Origin: Streptomyces sp. NBC_00490
GTDB taxonomy: Bacteria > Actinomycetota > Actinomycetes > Streptomycetales > Streptomycetaceae
NCBI RefSeq assembly: GCF_036013645.1
Contig: NZ_CP107869.1
Location: 2,728,001-2,792,000, forward strand
Reading direction: 5' to 3'
DNA: 64,000 nt
In this document: piece after piece, positions 25,260 through 34,598 of the stretch
Position numbering within the stretch: the stretch's first letter is position 1
Layout of the letters: every line of letters begins with the position of its first letter
The notes under the pieces: model-generated
What the model saw: only the letters and a program-made list of their open reading frames with translations
Database searches by the model: none
Told to the model about the DNA's origin: nothing
Position numbers and translations under genes: made by a program

Positions 25260-26795
25260 ATGACACCTATCTCCAGGAGCGGTGCGGGGCGCAGGAGCGT
25301 CGCGACCCTCATATGCGCTTCGCTGGCCGCCGGAGGGCTCACAGCCGCCGCTGTGGCCGCGCTGGAACCGGGGGCGGCCAACGCCTCCAGTCACCGGGAG
25401 GCCCCGCTCATCTCCGGGGACCCCCAGTACGACAACACGGACGTGTACGCCTTCGTCAGCCCGGACAAGCCGGACACGACGACGCTCATCGCGAACTGGA
25501 TCCCCTTCGAGGACCCGGCCGGCGGACCGAACTTCTTCACGTTCGCCGAGGACGCCCAGTACGACATCCACATCGACAACAACGGCGACGCGCAGGGCGA
25601 GCTGCTCTTCCGCTACACGTTCAAGACGCATGTGAAGAACGACAAGACGTTCCTGTACAACACGGGCCCCGTCGAGTCCCTCGACGACCCCGACCTCAAC
25701 GTCACGCAGACCTACGACATCGAACTCATCAAGCTGAAGAACCAGCACGAGGTGTCGAAGACCAAGGTCGCCGACGACGTGCCCGTGGCACCGTCGAACG
25801 TCGGCAAGGCGTCGATGCCGGACTACAACAAGCTGCGCAAGGAAGCGATCCACGAGCTGCCGGGCGGCTCGACGACCTTCGCCGGCCAGGCCGACGACCC
25901 GTTCTTCCTGGACCTGCGCGTCTTCGACCTGCTGTACGGCGGAAACCTCTCCGAGGTCGGCCGCGACACCCTCAAGGGCTACAACGTGAACTCGGTCGCC
26001 CTCCAGGTGCCGACCGACATGATCACGGAGTCCAAGGACCAGCCGATCGTCGGCATCTGGTCGACGACCCAGCGCAAGAACGCGCAGGGCTACTACTCGC
26101 AGGTCTCGCGCCTGGGCATGCCGCTGGTCAACGAGGTCGTCAACCCCATCAAGGACAAGGACAAGTTCAACGCGTCCGCGCCCTGGGAGGACGGCCAGTT
26201 CCTGCAGAACGTCACCAACCCGGAGCTGCCGAAGCTCATCGAGGCGATCTACAAGATCGACGCGCCCGACGAGCCGCGCAACGACCTCGTCGACGTCTTC
26301 CTGAAGGGCGTCGAGGGCCTCAACCAGCCGCCGCACGTGCGGGCGGCGGAGGAGCTGCGGCTCAACACGTCCATCAAGCCGACCCACGATCCCAAGCGGC
26401 TCGGTGTGCTGGACGGCGACAACGCGGGCTTCCCGAACGGGCGTCGGCTCTCCGACGACGTGCTCGATGCCGCGCTCCAGGTCGTCGAGGGTGAACTCCT
26501 CGGTGCCAAGAACGACTTGGGCGACGCGGTCGACAAGAACGACAAGAAGTTCGGCAAGTCCTTCCCGTACCTGGCCAACCCGACCGCGGGGTCCCGCGGG
26601 AAGCTGGCCAAGGGCACGAGCGGTGGGAACGACGTCCGTAACCAGCTGGGCGACGCGTTGCAGCCGGCCGGCTCCTCCACCGGGATGGACGACAACACTC
26701 TGGTCGCCGCGTCGGCCGGTGCCGGGGCTGCCGGTGTCGCTCTGATCGGTGCGGGTCTCATGTGGTGGCGTCGGATGCGGACTCGGGCGTACTAG
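25260..26795 (+). CDS. DUF4331 exported, membrane-anchored protein
   Basis: A 511-residue protein. It has a signal peptide (residues 1 to about 43), the DUF4331 hallmark ASSHREAPLISGDPQYDNTD at the mature N-terminus, then a large exported domain with NWIPFEDPAGGPNFFTFAED and GIWSTTQRKN. Near the C-terminus one hydrophobic helix (about 478-500) and a basic tail RRMRTRAY anchor it to the membrane. The family's function is unknown. The ATG at 25260 follows GAGGA. It heads an operon with the TPR and histidine-rich transporter genes and is divergent from the ECF sigma gene. Confidence 0.88.
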   Translation: MTPISRSGAGRRSVATLICASLAAGGLTAAAVAALEPGAANASSHREAPLISGDPQYDNTDVYAFVSPDKPDTTTLIANWIPFEDPAGGPNFFTFAEDAQYDIHIDNNGDAQGELLFRYTFKTHVKNDKTFLYNTGPVESLDDPDLNVTQTYDIELIKLKNQHEVSKTKVADDVPVAPSNVGKASMPDYNKLRKEAIHELPGGSTTFAGQADDPFFLDLRVFDLLYGGNLSEVGRDTLKGYNVNSVALQVPTDMITESKDQPIVGIWSTTQRKNAQGYYSQVSRLGMPLVNEVVNPIKDKDKFNASAPWEDGQFLQNVTNPELPKLIEAIYKIDAPDEPRNDLVDVFLKGVEGLNQPPHVRAAEELRLNTSIKPTHDPKRLGVLDGDNAGFPNGRRLSDDVLDAALQVVEGELLGAKNDLGDAVDKNDKKFGKSFPYLANPTAGSRGKLAKGTSGGNDVRNQLGDALQPAGSSTGMDDNTLVAASAGAGAAGVALIGAGLMWWRRMRTRAY

Positions 26796-26819
26796 GCCGT
26801 ATCCGAGCCGCGGGCCGGT

Positions 26820-26863
26820 GGGGGTTGTTCGCGCAGTTCCCCGCGCCCCTCAAAGAGGGGCGC
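26820..26863. repeat. Dispersed Streptomyces intergenic GC-rich repeat, copy 2
   Basis: The reverse-orientation counterpart of the element at 4356-4394: the GCGCAGTTCCCCGCGCCCCT core followed by a hairpin (GCGCCCCTC... in reverse). It lies between the DUF4331 and TPR genes and may attenuate transcription between them. Confidence 0.75.
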
Positions 26864-26967
26864 TGCTCCCACCGTCCGCTTCGAACTGGCGCGGCCCGCT
26901 CGTACTCATCCCCCACGGCGCGGGCCGCGCCTGCACATCCAGCCAGAGCGATCCCTAGGAGAGGGCA

Positions 26968-28335
26968 ATGGTCCCGGGTACGAACGACGGTGGGACGACA
27001 GCCACCGGAGGGCGGCTGCGTGCCGTGCAACTCGGCGGTTCCGCCGTTCTGTTGGCCATTGCCCTGACCGCCGGTTCCCTCGCCGTCGGCGCCCTGCGCG
27101 AGGACGGCCGTACGACTGTCGCGGCCGCGCCGAGTGCCATGTCGCCGGCGTTGCTCTCCAGCGGGGACCTGGACGCGAGCATCTCCTCGCTCCAGGCCCA
27201 TCTCCGTTCCCAGCCGAAGGACTTCGGCGGCTGGGCCACCCTCGGGCTCGCCTATGTCGAGCAGGCCCGCACCAAGGGCGACCCCTCCCGTTACCCGCAG
27301 GCCGACAAGGCCCTGAAGCGGTCGCTGGAGCTGAAGGCCGGCAACGAGCAGGCCCTCGCCGGCCGTGCCGCCCTCGCGGCGGCCCGGCACGACTTCGCGG
27401 ACGCCCTGAAGTACGCCGACCGGACCCTGAAGCAGAACCCCTACAACGAACGCGCCCTGTCCTCCCGTATCGACGCCCTCGTCGAGCTCGGCCGTTACGC
27501 CGACGCCGCGAAGGCCGCCGACACGGCGGACTCCCGCAAGCCGGGCATCCCCGTCTTCACGCGGTACGCCTACGTCCATGAGCTGCGCGGCGACGTGACC
27601 ACGGCGAAGCGGGTGCTGAAGCAGGCCTTCGCCTCGGCCTCCACCCCCGGCGATGTGGCGTACGTCGCCACACAGCTCGGCCAGCTCGCCTGGAACCAGG
27701 GCGAGTACAAAGAGGCCCTGGATCACTTCGCGCGGGCCCTCGCCGCCGACGAGGACTACCTCCCCGCCCTCGAGGGCCGCGCCCGCGCGCAGGCCGCGAG
27801 CGGCGACAAGAAGGAAGCGGTCCGCGGGCTCGAGAACGTCGTCGCCCGCTATCCGCTGCCCGGCCCGCTCGTCGAGCTCGGCGAGCTGTACGCCGAGCGC
27901 GGCGACCAGGACCGGGCCGACGACCAGTTCGCCCTGGTCGACGCCTGGACGGCGCTCGCCCGCGCCAACGGCGTCAACGCCGACCTGGACACCGCGCTCG
28001 CCGCCGCCGACCACGGCGACAAGAAGGCGGCGCTGCGCGCGGCCCGCGCCGAGTGGGACCGCCGGCACACCGTGCACACGGCGGACGCGCTGGCCTGGGC
28101 CCTGCACGTCAACGGCGAGGACGAGGAGGCCCTGCCGTACGCCCGCCGGGCCACCGCGACCGGCTACCGCAACGCCTCCTTCCTCTACCACCGGGGCGTC
28201 GTCGAACGCGCCACGGGCCACGAGAAGGACGCCCGCACCCATCTCGAGGCGGCCCTCAAACTGAACCCCGGGTTCTCGACCCTGGGGGCAGGCCAGGCTC
28301 GCAAGGCGCTCAAGGACCTGGAGGCCGCCAAGTGA
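26968..28335 (+). CDS. TPR-repeat membrane protein
   Basis: A 455-residue protein with a short basic start, one N-terminal membrane helix (about residues 20-40, GGSAVLLAIALTAGSLAVGA) and then about ten helical TPR-like repeats from residue 65 to the end. Examples are GWATLGLAYVEQARTKGDP, ALAGRAALAAARHDFADALK and LAWNQGEYKEALDHFARALA. TPR arrays are protein-binding scaffolds; this one should lie outside the membrane, near the DUF4331 protein. CTAGGAGAGG precedes the ATG. It is 172 bp behind the DUF4331 gene and overlaps the transporter start by 4 bp (GTGA). Confidence 0.88.
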   Translation: MVPGTNDGGTTATGGRLRAVQLGGSAVLLAIALTAGSLAVGALREDGRTTVAAAPSAMSPALLSSGDLDASISSLQAHLRSQPKDFGGWATLGLAYVEQARTKGDPSRYPQADKALKRSLELKAGNEQALAGRAALAAARHDFADALKYADRTLKQNPYNERALSSRIDALVELGRYADAAKAADTADSRKPGIPVFTRYAYVHELRGDVTTAKRVLKQAFASASTPGDVAYVATQLGQLAWNQGEYKEALDHFARALAADEDYLPALEGRARAQAASGDKKEAVRGLENVVARYPLPGPLVELGELYAERGDQDRADDQFALVDAWTALARANGVNADLDTALAAADHGDKKAALRAARAEWDRRHTVHTADALAWALHVNGEDEEALPYARRATATGYRNASFLYHRGVVERATGHEKDARTHLEAALKLNPGFSTLGAGQARKALKDLEAAK

Positions 28336-30023
28336 GGTCCCGCAGTCTGTTCACCTCCGGCGCGGCCGTACTCACGGCCGCCTGCGCGCTGGTGCTCCTC
28401 CCCTCCGCGGCCGCGAGCGCGCACCCCCTCGGCAACTTCACCGTCAACCGCTACGACGGTCTCGTCGCCGCCCCGGGACAGCTGCGCGTCGACCACGTCG
28501 AGGACCTCGCCGAGATCCCGGCGACCCAGGCGAAGCCGGACATCGAGAAGCTGGGCATGACCGGCTGGGCCGCACAGCGGTGCGAGACGGCAGCGCGGGA
28601 CAGCGAGGTCACCGTCGACGGCCGTACCGCCGCCCTGACGGTCCGGGAGAGCAAGGCTCGTGTGCGGCCCGGTCAGGCGGGGCTCGACACCCTGCGGGTG
28701 GAGTGCGAGCTGACGGCACCGCTCCCCGAGAGCTCCACCGTCGCCCTCGGCTTCCGCAGCGCGGGCACGGACTCCGGGCCCGGCTGGCGGGAGATCACCG
28801 CGCGCGGCGACCGGATGACGCTGACGGCGTCGGACGTACCGGCGAAGTCGCTCTCCCGCGAACTGACCGAGTACCCGCAGGAGCTGCTCTCCTCCCCCGC
28901 CGACACCACGACGGCGGACCTGCGCGTACGCCCCGGCGGCCCGGCACTGTCCGAGGAGCGGGCGGACGCCCCGGCGGCCTCCGTCCTGCCCCGCGGTGCC
29001 GACCGCTGGACCCGGGCGCTGGACTCCCTGGTGGCCCGCCACGACCTCACCTTCGGCTTCGCCGCGCTGGCCCTGTTCATCGCCGTAGCCCTGGGCGCGC
29101 TGCACGCGCTCGCCCCCGGCCACGGCAAGACCCTGATGGCGGCGGTGGCGACGGCCCGCGGCGGCAAGGCCCGCCTCAAGGACGTCATGCCGCTGGCCGC
29201 GTCGGTCACGGTGACCCACACGCTCGGCGTGGTCGCCCTGGGCCTGCTGGTCACGGCGGGCTCGGGGGCGGCGCCCTCGGTGATCACCTGGCTGGGCATC
29301 GCGAGCGGGGTGCTGGTGACGGGGGCGGGGCTGACGCTCGTACGACGGGCCTGGCACCACCGCAGGCACGAGCGGGGCCACGGGCACACGCACGGGCCCT
29401 CCCATGAGCACGACCACGGACATGACCACGGACACGGCGACGACGGCGGGCACGGGCACGACCCTGCGCACGAGTCCGCCGCGGTCCCCGCGCGTCAGCT
29501 GGCCCTGGCCGCCGCGCACAACCGTGCCGCCACCGACACGCACGGCCACCCGCATCACTCGCACGACCATGGCCACGACGACGACCACAGCCACCCGCAC
29601 CCCCACTCCCACCCCCACGCCCCTTCGCACACCGTCGAGCACACCCACGGCGGCTTCACCCACACCCACTCCACCGCCCCCACCCTCCGCGGCACGATCC
29701 TCCTCGGCTTCGCCGGTGGTCTGGTCCCCAGCCCCTCCGCGGTCGTCGTCCTCGTCGGCGCCATGGCGCTCGGCCAGGCGTGGTTCGGCTTCCTCCTGGT
29801 CGTCGCGTACGGCGTCGGTCTCGCGCTCACTCTCACCGCGGCGGGGTTCGCCGTCGTGAAGCTGGGTACCGGGATGAATCGGCTGCTGGAGCGGCGTCCC
29901 CGCTGGACCACGCATCCGGTGACGGCTCTGGTGCGCAGGTCCGCACCCCTGATGTCGGCGCTCCTCGTCGTGACGCTCGGGGCCGGATTGGTGCTCAAGG
30001 GGGCGGCATCCGCACTCGGCTGA
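28332..30023 (+). CDS. NicO-family (RcnA-like) transporter with histidine-rich loop
   Basis: A 563-residue membrane protein. A signal peptide (1 to about 30) is followed by an extracytoplasmic domain (31-235) starting HPLGNFTVNRYDG with Cys84 and Cys125. The NicO transporter core begins at about 240, with the metal motif HALAPGHGKT (257-266) and THTLGV. Between the core halves lies a loop, residues 342-446, containing 34 histidines. The core resumes at 455 (LLGFAGGLVPSPSA). NicO proteins move Ni2+ or Co2+, often outward. The GTG start overlaps the TPR stop. The N-terminal domain is unusual for RcnA and suggests interaction with the exported partners. Confidence 0.88.
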   Translation: MRSRSLFTSGAAVLTAACALVLLPSAAASAHPLGNFTVNRYDGLVAAPGQLRVDHVEDLAEIPATQAKPDIEKLGMTGWAAQRCETAARDSEVTVDGRTAALTVRESKARVRPGQAGLDTLRVECELTAPLPESSTVALGFRSAGTDSGPGWREITARGDRMTLTASDVPAKSLSRELTEYPQELLSSPADTTTADLRVRPGGPALSEERADAPAASVLPRGADRWTRALDSLVARHDLTFGFAALALFIAVALGALHALAPGHGKTLMAAVATARGGKARLKDVMPLAASVTVTHTLGVVALGLLVTAGSGAAPSVITWLGIASGVLVTGAGLTLVRRAWHHRRHERGHGHTHGPSHEHDHGHDHGHGDDGGHGHDPAHESAAVPARQLALAAAHNRAATDTHGHPHHSHDHGHDDDHSHPHPHSHPHAPSHTVEHTHGGFTHTHSTAPTLRGTILLGFAGGLVPSPSAVVVLVGAMALGQAWFGFLLVVAYGVGLALTLTAAGFAVVKLGTGMNRLLERRPRWTTHPVTALVRRSAPLMSALLVVTLGAGLVLKGAASALG

Positions 30024-30080
30024 GCTACTTTTGGGGAGAAATGACGCGAAGTCACGCGGAATTGCGAATGGGGGACGCCC

Positions 30081-31676
30081 GTGTCCGAAGATCCGGGCAG
30101 TGAACGGCTGATCGCGGGCCGCTATCGCCTCCTGTCCCCGCTCGGTGAGGGCGGCATGGGGACCGTGTGGCGCGCCCGCGACGAGGTGCTGCACCGTGAG
30201 GTCGCGGTCAAGGAGGTGCGCGCGCCCTCGGGCCTCGCGGGCTCGGACATCGAGCGGTTGTACGCCCGGCTGGAGCGCGAGGCGTGGGCCGCGGCCCGGG
30301 TCTCCAACCGCAACGTCGTGACGGTGTACGACGTGGCCACGCAGGACGGCCGGCCGTGGATCGTCATGGAGCTGGTCCGCGGTGTCTCGCTGGCCGACGT
30401 GCTGGACGCGGAGGGCCCGTTGCCCCCGCAGCGGGCCGCGCACATCGGCGCCGAGGTCCTCTCCGCGCTGCGGGCCGCGCACGAGGCGGGGGTGCTGCAC
30501 CGGGACGTGAAGCCGGCCAACGTGCTGCTGTCGAACGACGGCCGCGTCGTGCTCACCGACTTCGGCATCGCCCAGGTGGAGGGCAGCTCGGCGCTCACGA
30601 TGACCGGCGAGGTCATCGGCTCGCCCGAATTCCTCGCCCCGGAACGGGCGTTGGGCCGCACCCCGGGCCCCGAGTCCGACCTGTGGTCGCTGGGCGTGCT
30701 GCTGTACGCGGCGGTCGAGGGCAACTCGCCGTTCCGCCAGAACACCCCGCTGAGCACCCTGCGCGCGATCGTCGACGAGGAGCTGCCGACCCCGTACCGG
30801 GCCGGTCCGCTCACCCCTGTCATCGAGGGTCTGCTGCGCAAGGACCCGGCGGAGCGGCTGGCCGCCGACCGTGCCGAGCAGGACCTGCGGCTCATCGCGG
30901 CGGGGGGCACAACGCGGGCCGAACCCGTCCCGCCGGTCCCGTACGCACCGACGGTCGGCGGCTACCGGGAGGAGCCGCCGACGTCACCCTTCCCGACGGC
31001 GCCCACCTCCCCCACGTCGGCCGCTGCGACGACCAGGGCGTCCTCCGGGCCTCCCGACCGCAACCGCCGTGCCGCGGTGGTTCTGATCGCGGGCCTCGCC
31101 GCTCTGGCGTTCGCGATCGCGGGGCTGACGTACGCCCTGCTGAACGGCGACGACAACGAGGGCGACCAGGGGAACAACGAGACGAGCCGGTCGACGGGTG
31201 AGAGCACGCCGACCGAGACGGACGAGGACAGCGAGGAGCCGCCGCCTCCTTCCACTCCGGACAGGACCACGACGAGCGCTCCAGCGCCGGTGACCGTCCG
31301 GGCCACGCTCACGGGGGCGAACACCGAGTACAAGGGGACCTGTCCGCCGCCGAACGCCGAGGCGCCCGCCTTCACGGCGACGATCACGGTGAGCCGGGTG
31401 CCGGCGGAGGTGCGCTACCGCTGGGTGTCGTCGGACGGCGATGTCATGGACAACGGCTGGAAGACCCTGTCGTTCCCGGCGGGCGGCGGCACCTCCAAGC
31501 AGGACAAGGTGGTCGCGACGACGAACAACGACAGCGGGACGTTCGAGAGCGACATCAGTGTCGAGGTCCAGGACCCGCAGCACGTGACGTCCAACTCGGT
31601 GCCGTTCTCGGTGACGTGCGAGACGGAGACCCCGACGGACGGGGCCTCCTCCCCTTCTCCTTCGCCTACCGAGTGA
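30081..31676 (+). CDS. Receptor-type Ser/Thr protein kinase
   Basis: A 531-residue membrane kinase of the PknB group. The kinase domain is at about residues 14-275: GEGGMGTVW glycine loop, Lys44 in VAVKEV, HRDVKPAN with Asp142, and DFG at 160-162. A Pro/Thr-rich linker leads to one membrane helix (about 332-354). A Thr/Glu/Pro-rich stalk and an extracellular beta-rich domain (about 400-515) follow, with two Cys. PASTA repeats are absent, so it does not look like a peptidoglycan sensor. The GTG start is 57 bp behind the transporter gene on the same strand; co-transcription is possible but unproven. Confidence 0.93.
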   Translation: MSEDPGSERLIAGRYRLLSPLGEGGMGTVWRARDEVLHREVAVKEVRAPSGLAGSDIERLYARLEREAWAAARVSNRNVVTVYDVATQDGRPWIVMELVRGVSLADVLDAEGPLPPQRAAHIGAEVLSALRAAHEAGVLHRDVKPANVLLSNDGRVVLTDFGIAQVEGSSALTMTGEVIGSPEFLAPERALGRTPGPESDLWSLGVLLYAAVEGNSPFRQNTPLSTLRAIVDEELPTPYRAGPLTPVIEGLLRKDPAERLAADRAEQDLRLIAAGGTTRAEPVPPVPYAPTVGGYREEPPTSPFPTAPTSPTSAAATTRASSGPPDRNRRAAVVLIAGLAALAFAIAGLTYALLNGDDNEGDQGNNETSRSTGESTPTETDEDSEEPPPPSTPDRTTTSAPAPVTVRATLTGANTEYKGTCPPPNAEAPAFTATITVSRVPAEVRYRWVSSDGDVMDNGWKTLSFPAGGGTSKQDKVVATTNNDSGTFESDISVEVQDPQHVTSNSVPFSVTCETETPTDGASSPSPSPTE

Positions 31677-31680
31677 CGGG

Positions 31681-32475
31681 TCAGGCCGCGCTGTTCAGTA
31701 CGGGCAGATAGCCGCCGGACTGACCGGCCGCGGTGGGGTGGTACGACTCACCGATGTTGAGCCAGTTGAGGCTGTGCAGCCAGGCACTGCCGGAGCAGAG
31801 CTCGTGACCGGTGAAGGTGGGGCGGACGTCGCCCCAGGTGAAGCCGTGGTTCGCGGCGCGTTTCTGGATGGCGGTGTCGAGATGGTCGGCCGCGTCGTTG
31901 ATCGCCTTCCGCTTGGTTTCGGAGAGGCCGACGCAGGTGGTGCCGAGCTTGTAGAAGCGGGGGTAGCCGAGGACGACGACGTGGGCGTTCGGGGCGCGGG
32001 TGCTGATGGCCGAGTAGACGTTGTCCAGTTGGCCGGGCAGCGTCGCGTCGACGTAGGCCCTCGCGGTGTTGATGCGGGACAGGCAGGAGCTGTCGGACTG
32101 GAGCACACAGGTGGTCATGACGTCGGAGAAGCCGGCGTCGTTGCCGCCGATGCTGATGGAGACCAGAGCGGTGGCGCTGTTCAGCGGGGCCAGCTGGTTC
32201 GCCAGAACATCACCCGTACGAGCGCCCGAGCAAGCCGTGAAGGCGAACGACGAGGGTGAGTTGGCGGCGGCCCAGAGGTAGGGGTGCGCCTTCGTGCTGC
32301 GCTTGCAGTCGCCGCTGGAGGAGATGTAGCTGCCGGCGCCCACTCCCGAGGAGTAGGAGTCGCCGAGGGCCACGTACGGGCCTGTGGCGGCCTGCGCGGG
32401 GGGTGCCCCCGCCAGTGCGGCGCCGACAGCGAGGAGGAGCGTGGTGACGTAAGCGGCAAATCGGGAACGTCTCAT
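31681..32475 (-). CDS. Secreted SGNH-fold lipase/esterase
   Basis: A 264-residue secreted hydrolase. The signal peptide ends at about residue 29 (APPAQAA). The catalytic blocks are GDSYSSG (Ser nucleophile, about 37-43), block III GGND (about 109-112) and the C-terminal SYHP with the catalytic His. Six cysteines could form three disulfides, as in the Streptomyces GDSL lipases of the Rimosus type. It hydrolyses ester lipids outside the cell. It is convergent with the kinase gene (4 bp between stops) and divergent from the subtilisin-like protease gene. A CGTAG-CAA-CTACG repeat at 32512-32524 lies in its promoter region. Confidence 0.92.
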   Translation of the reverse strand: MRRSRFAAYVTTLLLAVGAALAGAPPAQAATGPYVALGDSYSSGVGAGSYISSSGDCKRSTKAHPYLWAAANSPSSFAFTACSGARTGDVLANQLAPLNSATALVSISIGGNDAGFSDVMTTCVLQSDSSCLSRINTARAYVDATLPGQLDNVYSAISTRAPNAHVVVLGYPRFYKLGTTCVGLSETKRKAINDAADHLDTAIQKRAANHGFTWGDVRPTFTGHELCSGSAWLHSLNWLNIGESYHPTAAGQSGGYLPVLNSAA

Positions 32476-32793
32476 GGAACCTCCCTTTAGCAGGATCTCT
32501 GCCTCAACCGTCGTAGCAACTACGCGTGTTGACGGGAAGTGTCCATGCCAAGACTTTTCTGTCCTTACTCACCGCGTCCGCATATGTTCATGGCGTGTTT
32601 GATTGCGCGTACATGACAGATTTGTTGACAGCCCCTCAACTCCCTTGATCTACCCCCGTAGATCACCCAGTCTTTACTCCAGCCCGGGACGGGAACGCGA
32701 CGTTCCGGGTCGTGTGCGCGATCACGCGCGCACCCCCCCACGGACGCGCGCCCCACACGAAACGCGCGTCGCCTAAGAGGAGGACTCCCTCGC
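32476..32793. promoter_or_regulatory. Divergent promoter region of two secreted hydrolases
   Basis: 318 bp without a gene. Going rightward it holds a CGTAG-N3-CTACG repeat (32512-32524), a TTGACA -35-like hexamer (32625-32630), the perfect 8-4-8 palindrome at 32646-32665, a GTGCGCG/CGCGCAC hairpin near 32719, and a strong GAGGAGG-type ribosome binding site before the protease. Confidence 0.6.
32646..32665. promoter_or_regulatory. Perfect palindrome TGATCTAC-CCCC-GTAGATCA
   Basis: An 8-bp perfect inverted repeat around CCCC, 16 bp downstream of a TTGACA hexamer, so it would cover the -10 or start region of the protease promoter. It looks like an operator for a dimeric repressor. No other copy is seen in the window. 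Confidence 0.6.
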
Positions 32794-33996
32794 ATGGCAC
32801 CACTGCGTAAGTTCCGGTTCGCCGCGATAACCAGCCTGGCGACCGCCGCCCTCGTGGGCGGACTCACCACCCTCCCCGCCGAGGCCGCTCCGGCCGAGGG
32901 CAAGGTCCTTGCCGCCGGCTCCCCCACGGCGATCAAGGACAGCTACATCGTCACCCTGAAGAAGGGCTCCACCGGCTTCAGGTCGACCTCGGCCGCCGGA
33001 AAGAACCTCGTCAAGGAGTACGGCGGCGCGGTCAAGAAGACCTTCGGCACCGCCCTGAACGGCTACTCCGTCACCCTCTCCGCTGCCGAGGCGAAGAGAC
33101 TCGCGGCGGACCCGGCCGTCGCCTCCGTCGAGCAGAACCAGCGCGTCCACGTGGACGCCACCCAGTCCAGCGCCCCCTGGGGCCTCGACCGCATCGACCA
33201 GGCCGCGCTTCCGCTTTCGGGCACCTACACCTACCCGGACACCGCGGGCAGCGGCGTGACGGCGTACGTCATCGACACCGGTGTGCGCATCACCCACGCG
33301 CAGATCAGCGGCCGTGCCTCGTACGGCTACGACGCGGTCGACGGCGACACCACCGCCTCCGACGGCAACGGTCACGGCACCCATGTGGCCACCACGATCG
33401 CGGGTTCCACCTACGGTGTCGCCAAGAAGGCGAAGATCGTGGCGGTCCGGGTGCTCGACAACGCCGGCTCCGGCACCACGGCGGGCGTCGTCGCGGGCAT
33501 CGACTGGGTGACCGCCAACCACTCGGGCCCCTCCGTCGCCAACCTGTCGCTCGGCGGCGGCGCCTCGACCGCCCTGGACACGGCGGTGCGCAACTCCATC
33601 GCCAGCGGCGTGACCTACGCCGTGGCGGCCGGCAACAGCAGCGCCAACGCCTCCTCGTACTCCCCGGCCCGGGTCACCGAGGCCATCACCGTCGGCGCCA
33701 CCACCAGCACCGACGCCCGGGCCAGCTACTCGAACTACGGCTCGGTCCTGGACATCTTCGCGCCGGGCTCCTCGATCACGGCGGGCTGGTACACCAGCGA
33801 CACCGCGACGAACACCATCTCCGGCACCTCGATGGCCACCCCGCACGTGGCGGGCGCGGCCGCCGTCTACCTGGCGGGCCACACCTCGTCCACCCCGGCC
33901 CAGGTCGCCACGGCCCTCACCGGTGGTGCCACCACCAACGTGGTCACCGGCCCGGGCACCGGTTCGCCGAACCGGCTCCTGAAGCTCGTCCCGTGA
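32794..33996 (+). CDS. Secreted subtilisin-like serine protease (S8)
   Basis: A 400-residue preproprotease. The signal peptide covers residues 1 to about 31 (PAEAAPA). An I9 inhibitor propeptide follows (about 48-120, [11 protein letters not shown] to [10 protein letters not shown]). The S8 catalytic domain starts at about 125. The triad is Asp161 (VIDTGV), His194 (GNGHGTHVA) and Ser346 (SGTSMATPH). This is the proteinase K-like branch and there is no C-terminal extra domain. GAGGAGG lies 9 bp upstream of the ATG. A perfect palindrome upstream suggests repression, and a strong terminator follows. Confidence 0.95.
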   Translation: MAPLRKFRFAAITSLATAALVGGLTTLPAEAAPAEGKVLAAGSPTAIKDSYIVTLKKGSTGFRSTSAAGKNLVKEYGGAVKKTFGTALNGYSVTLSAAEAKRLAADPAVASVEQNQRVHVDATQSSAPWGLDRIDQAALPLSGTYTYPDTAGSGVTAYVIDTGVRITHAQISGRASYGYDAVDGDTTASDGNGHGTHVATTIAGSTYGVAKKAKIVAVRVLDNAGSGTTAGVVAGIDWVTANHSGPSVANLSLGGGASTALDTAVRNSIASGVTYAVAAGNSSANASSYSPARVTEAITVGATTSTDARASYSNYGSVLDIFAPGSSITAGWYTSDTATNTISGTSMATPHVAGAAAVYLAGHTSSTPAQVATALTGGATTNVVTGPGTGSPNRLLKLVP

Positions 33997-34025
33997 CGCT
34001 CCCGCACCGCACCACCTGAACGGCC

Positions 34026-34058
34026 GTTCCCCGGAGGCGACTTCCGCCTCCGGGGAAC
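34026..34058. terminator. Terminator of the S8 protease gene
   Basis: A perfect 14-bp stem (GTTCCCCGGAGGCG / CGCCTCCGGGGAAC) with a 5-base loop, 29 bp beyond the protease stop and followed by ACTTGT. Confidence 0.9.
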
Positions 34059-34174
34059 ACTTGTCCCATTGTCCGTACCAGCCGCGATACGCACCCTTTT
34101 CGGTCTTGACGGCCCCGGCGCCCCTGCGCGACATTGAAGCCTCGCATCCGGCGCTTCGGGGGGCAAAGTCGCCA

Positions 34175-34597
34175 ATGCAGACGATACGTGCCAAAAGATC
34201 TTCAACGGACACCGAGCAGGCGCGGACAGGACCGGAGAGGGACCTCTCGCCACTGCTCGCGGGAGCCGCGACGGCGGTCGGCGGGTTCGGCGCGATCCTC
34301 GCGCTCGTGAACTCCGACTCACCGCTGCGCGGCCCGTTCACCCTGTTCTTCCTGCTGATGGCACCGACCGTGGCGATCGCCGCCGCGCTGCGCGGCCTCG
34401 AACCGCTCGGCCGGGTGCTCGCCTCGCTCGCGGGCTCGGTCGTCGTCAACATGCTGGTGGCGCAGGGCATGCTCGCCACGCACCGCTGGTCCTGGCGCGG
34501 CGGGATCGTGGCCGTGACCGCGATCAGCGTCCTTCTTCTCCTGCTGGTCTGCGTACGGCGGCGAGGCGGCCGTACGACGACGGGACGGACTCCCTGA
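34175..34597 (+). CDS. Small four-helix membrane protein
   Basis: A 140-residue protein of unknown function. After a polar N-terminus (about 28 residues) come four hydrophobic helices: LLAGAATAVGGFGAILALV, FTLFFLLMAPTVAIAAAL, VLASLAGSVVVNMLVAQGML and GGIVAVTAISVLLLLLVCV. The end is basic. The ATG at 34175 gives MQTIRAK; no strong ribosome binding site is seen and the frame is open to 34061. It ends 1 bp before the CelD-like gene, so they should be cotranscribed. It may serve the polysaccharide locus that follows. Confidence 0.75.
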   Translation: MQTIRAKRSSTDTEQARTGPERDLSPLLAGAATAVGGFGAILALVNSDSPLRGPFTLFFLLMAPTVAIAAALRGLEPLGRVLASLAGSVVVNMLVAQGMLATHRWSWRGGIVAVTAISVLLLLLVCVRRRGGRTTTGRTP

Positions 34598-34598
34598 C

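Noticed and set aside
29389..29670. Histidine-codon-rich tract as a tandem DNA repeat or CRISPR-like array
   Set aside because: The units are irregular and in frame; it encodes the histidine-rich loop of the NicO transporter.
28185..30500. A 771-codon minus-strand open frame across the NicO transporter gene
   Set aside because: Val/Arg/Gly-rich shadow; the plus strand carries clear transporter and kinase motifs.
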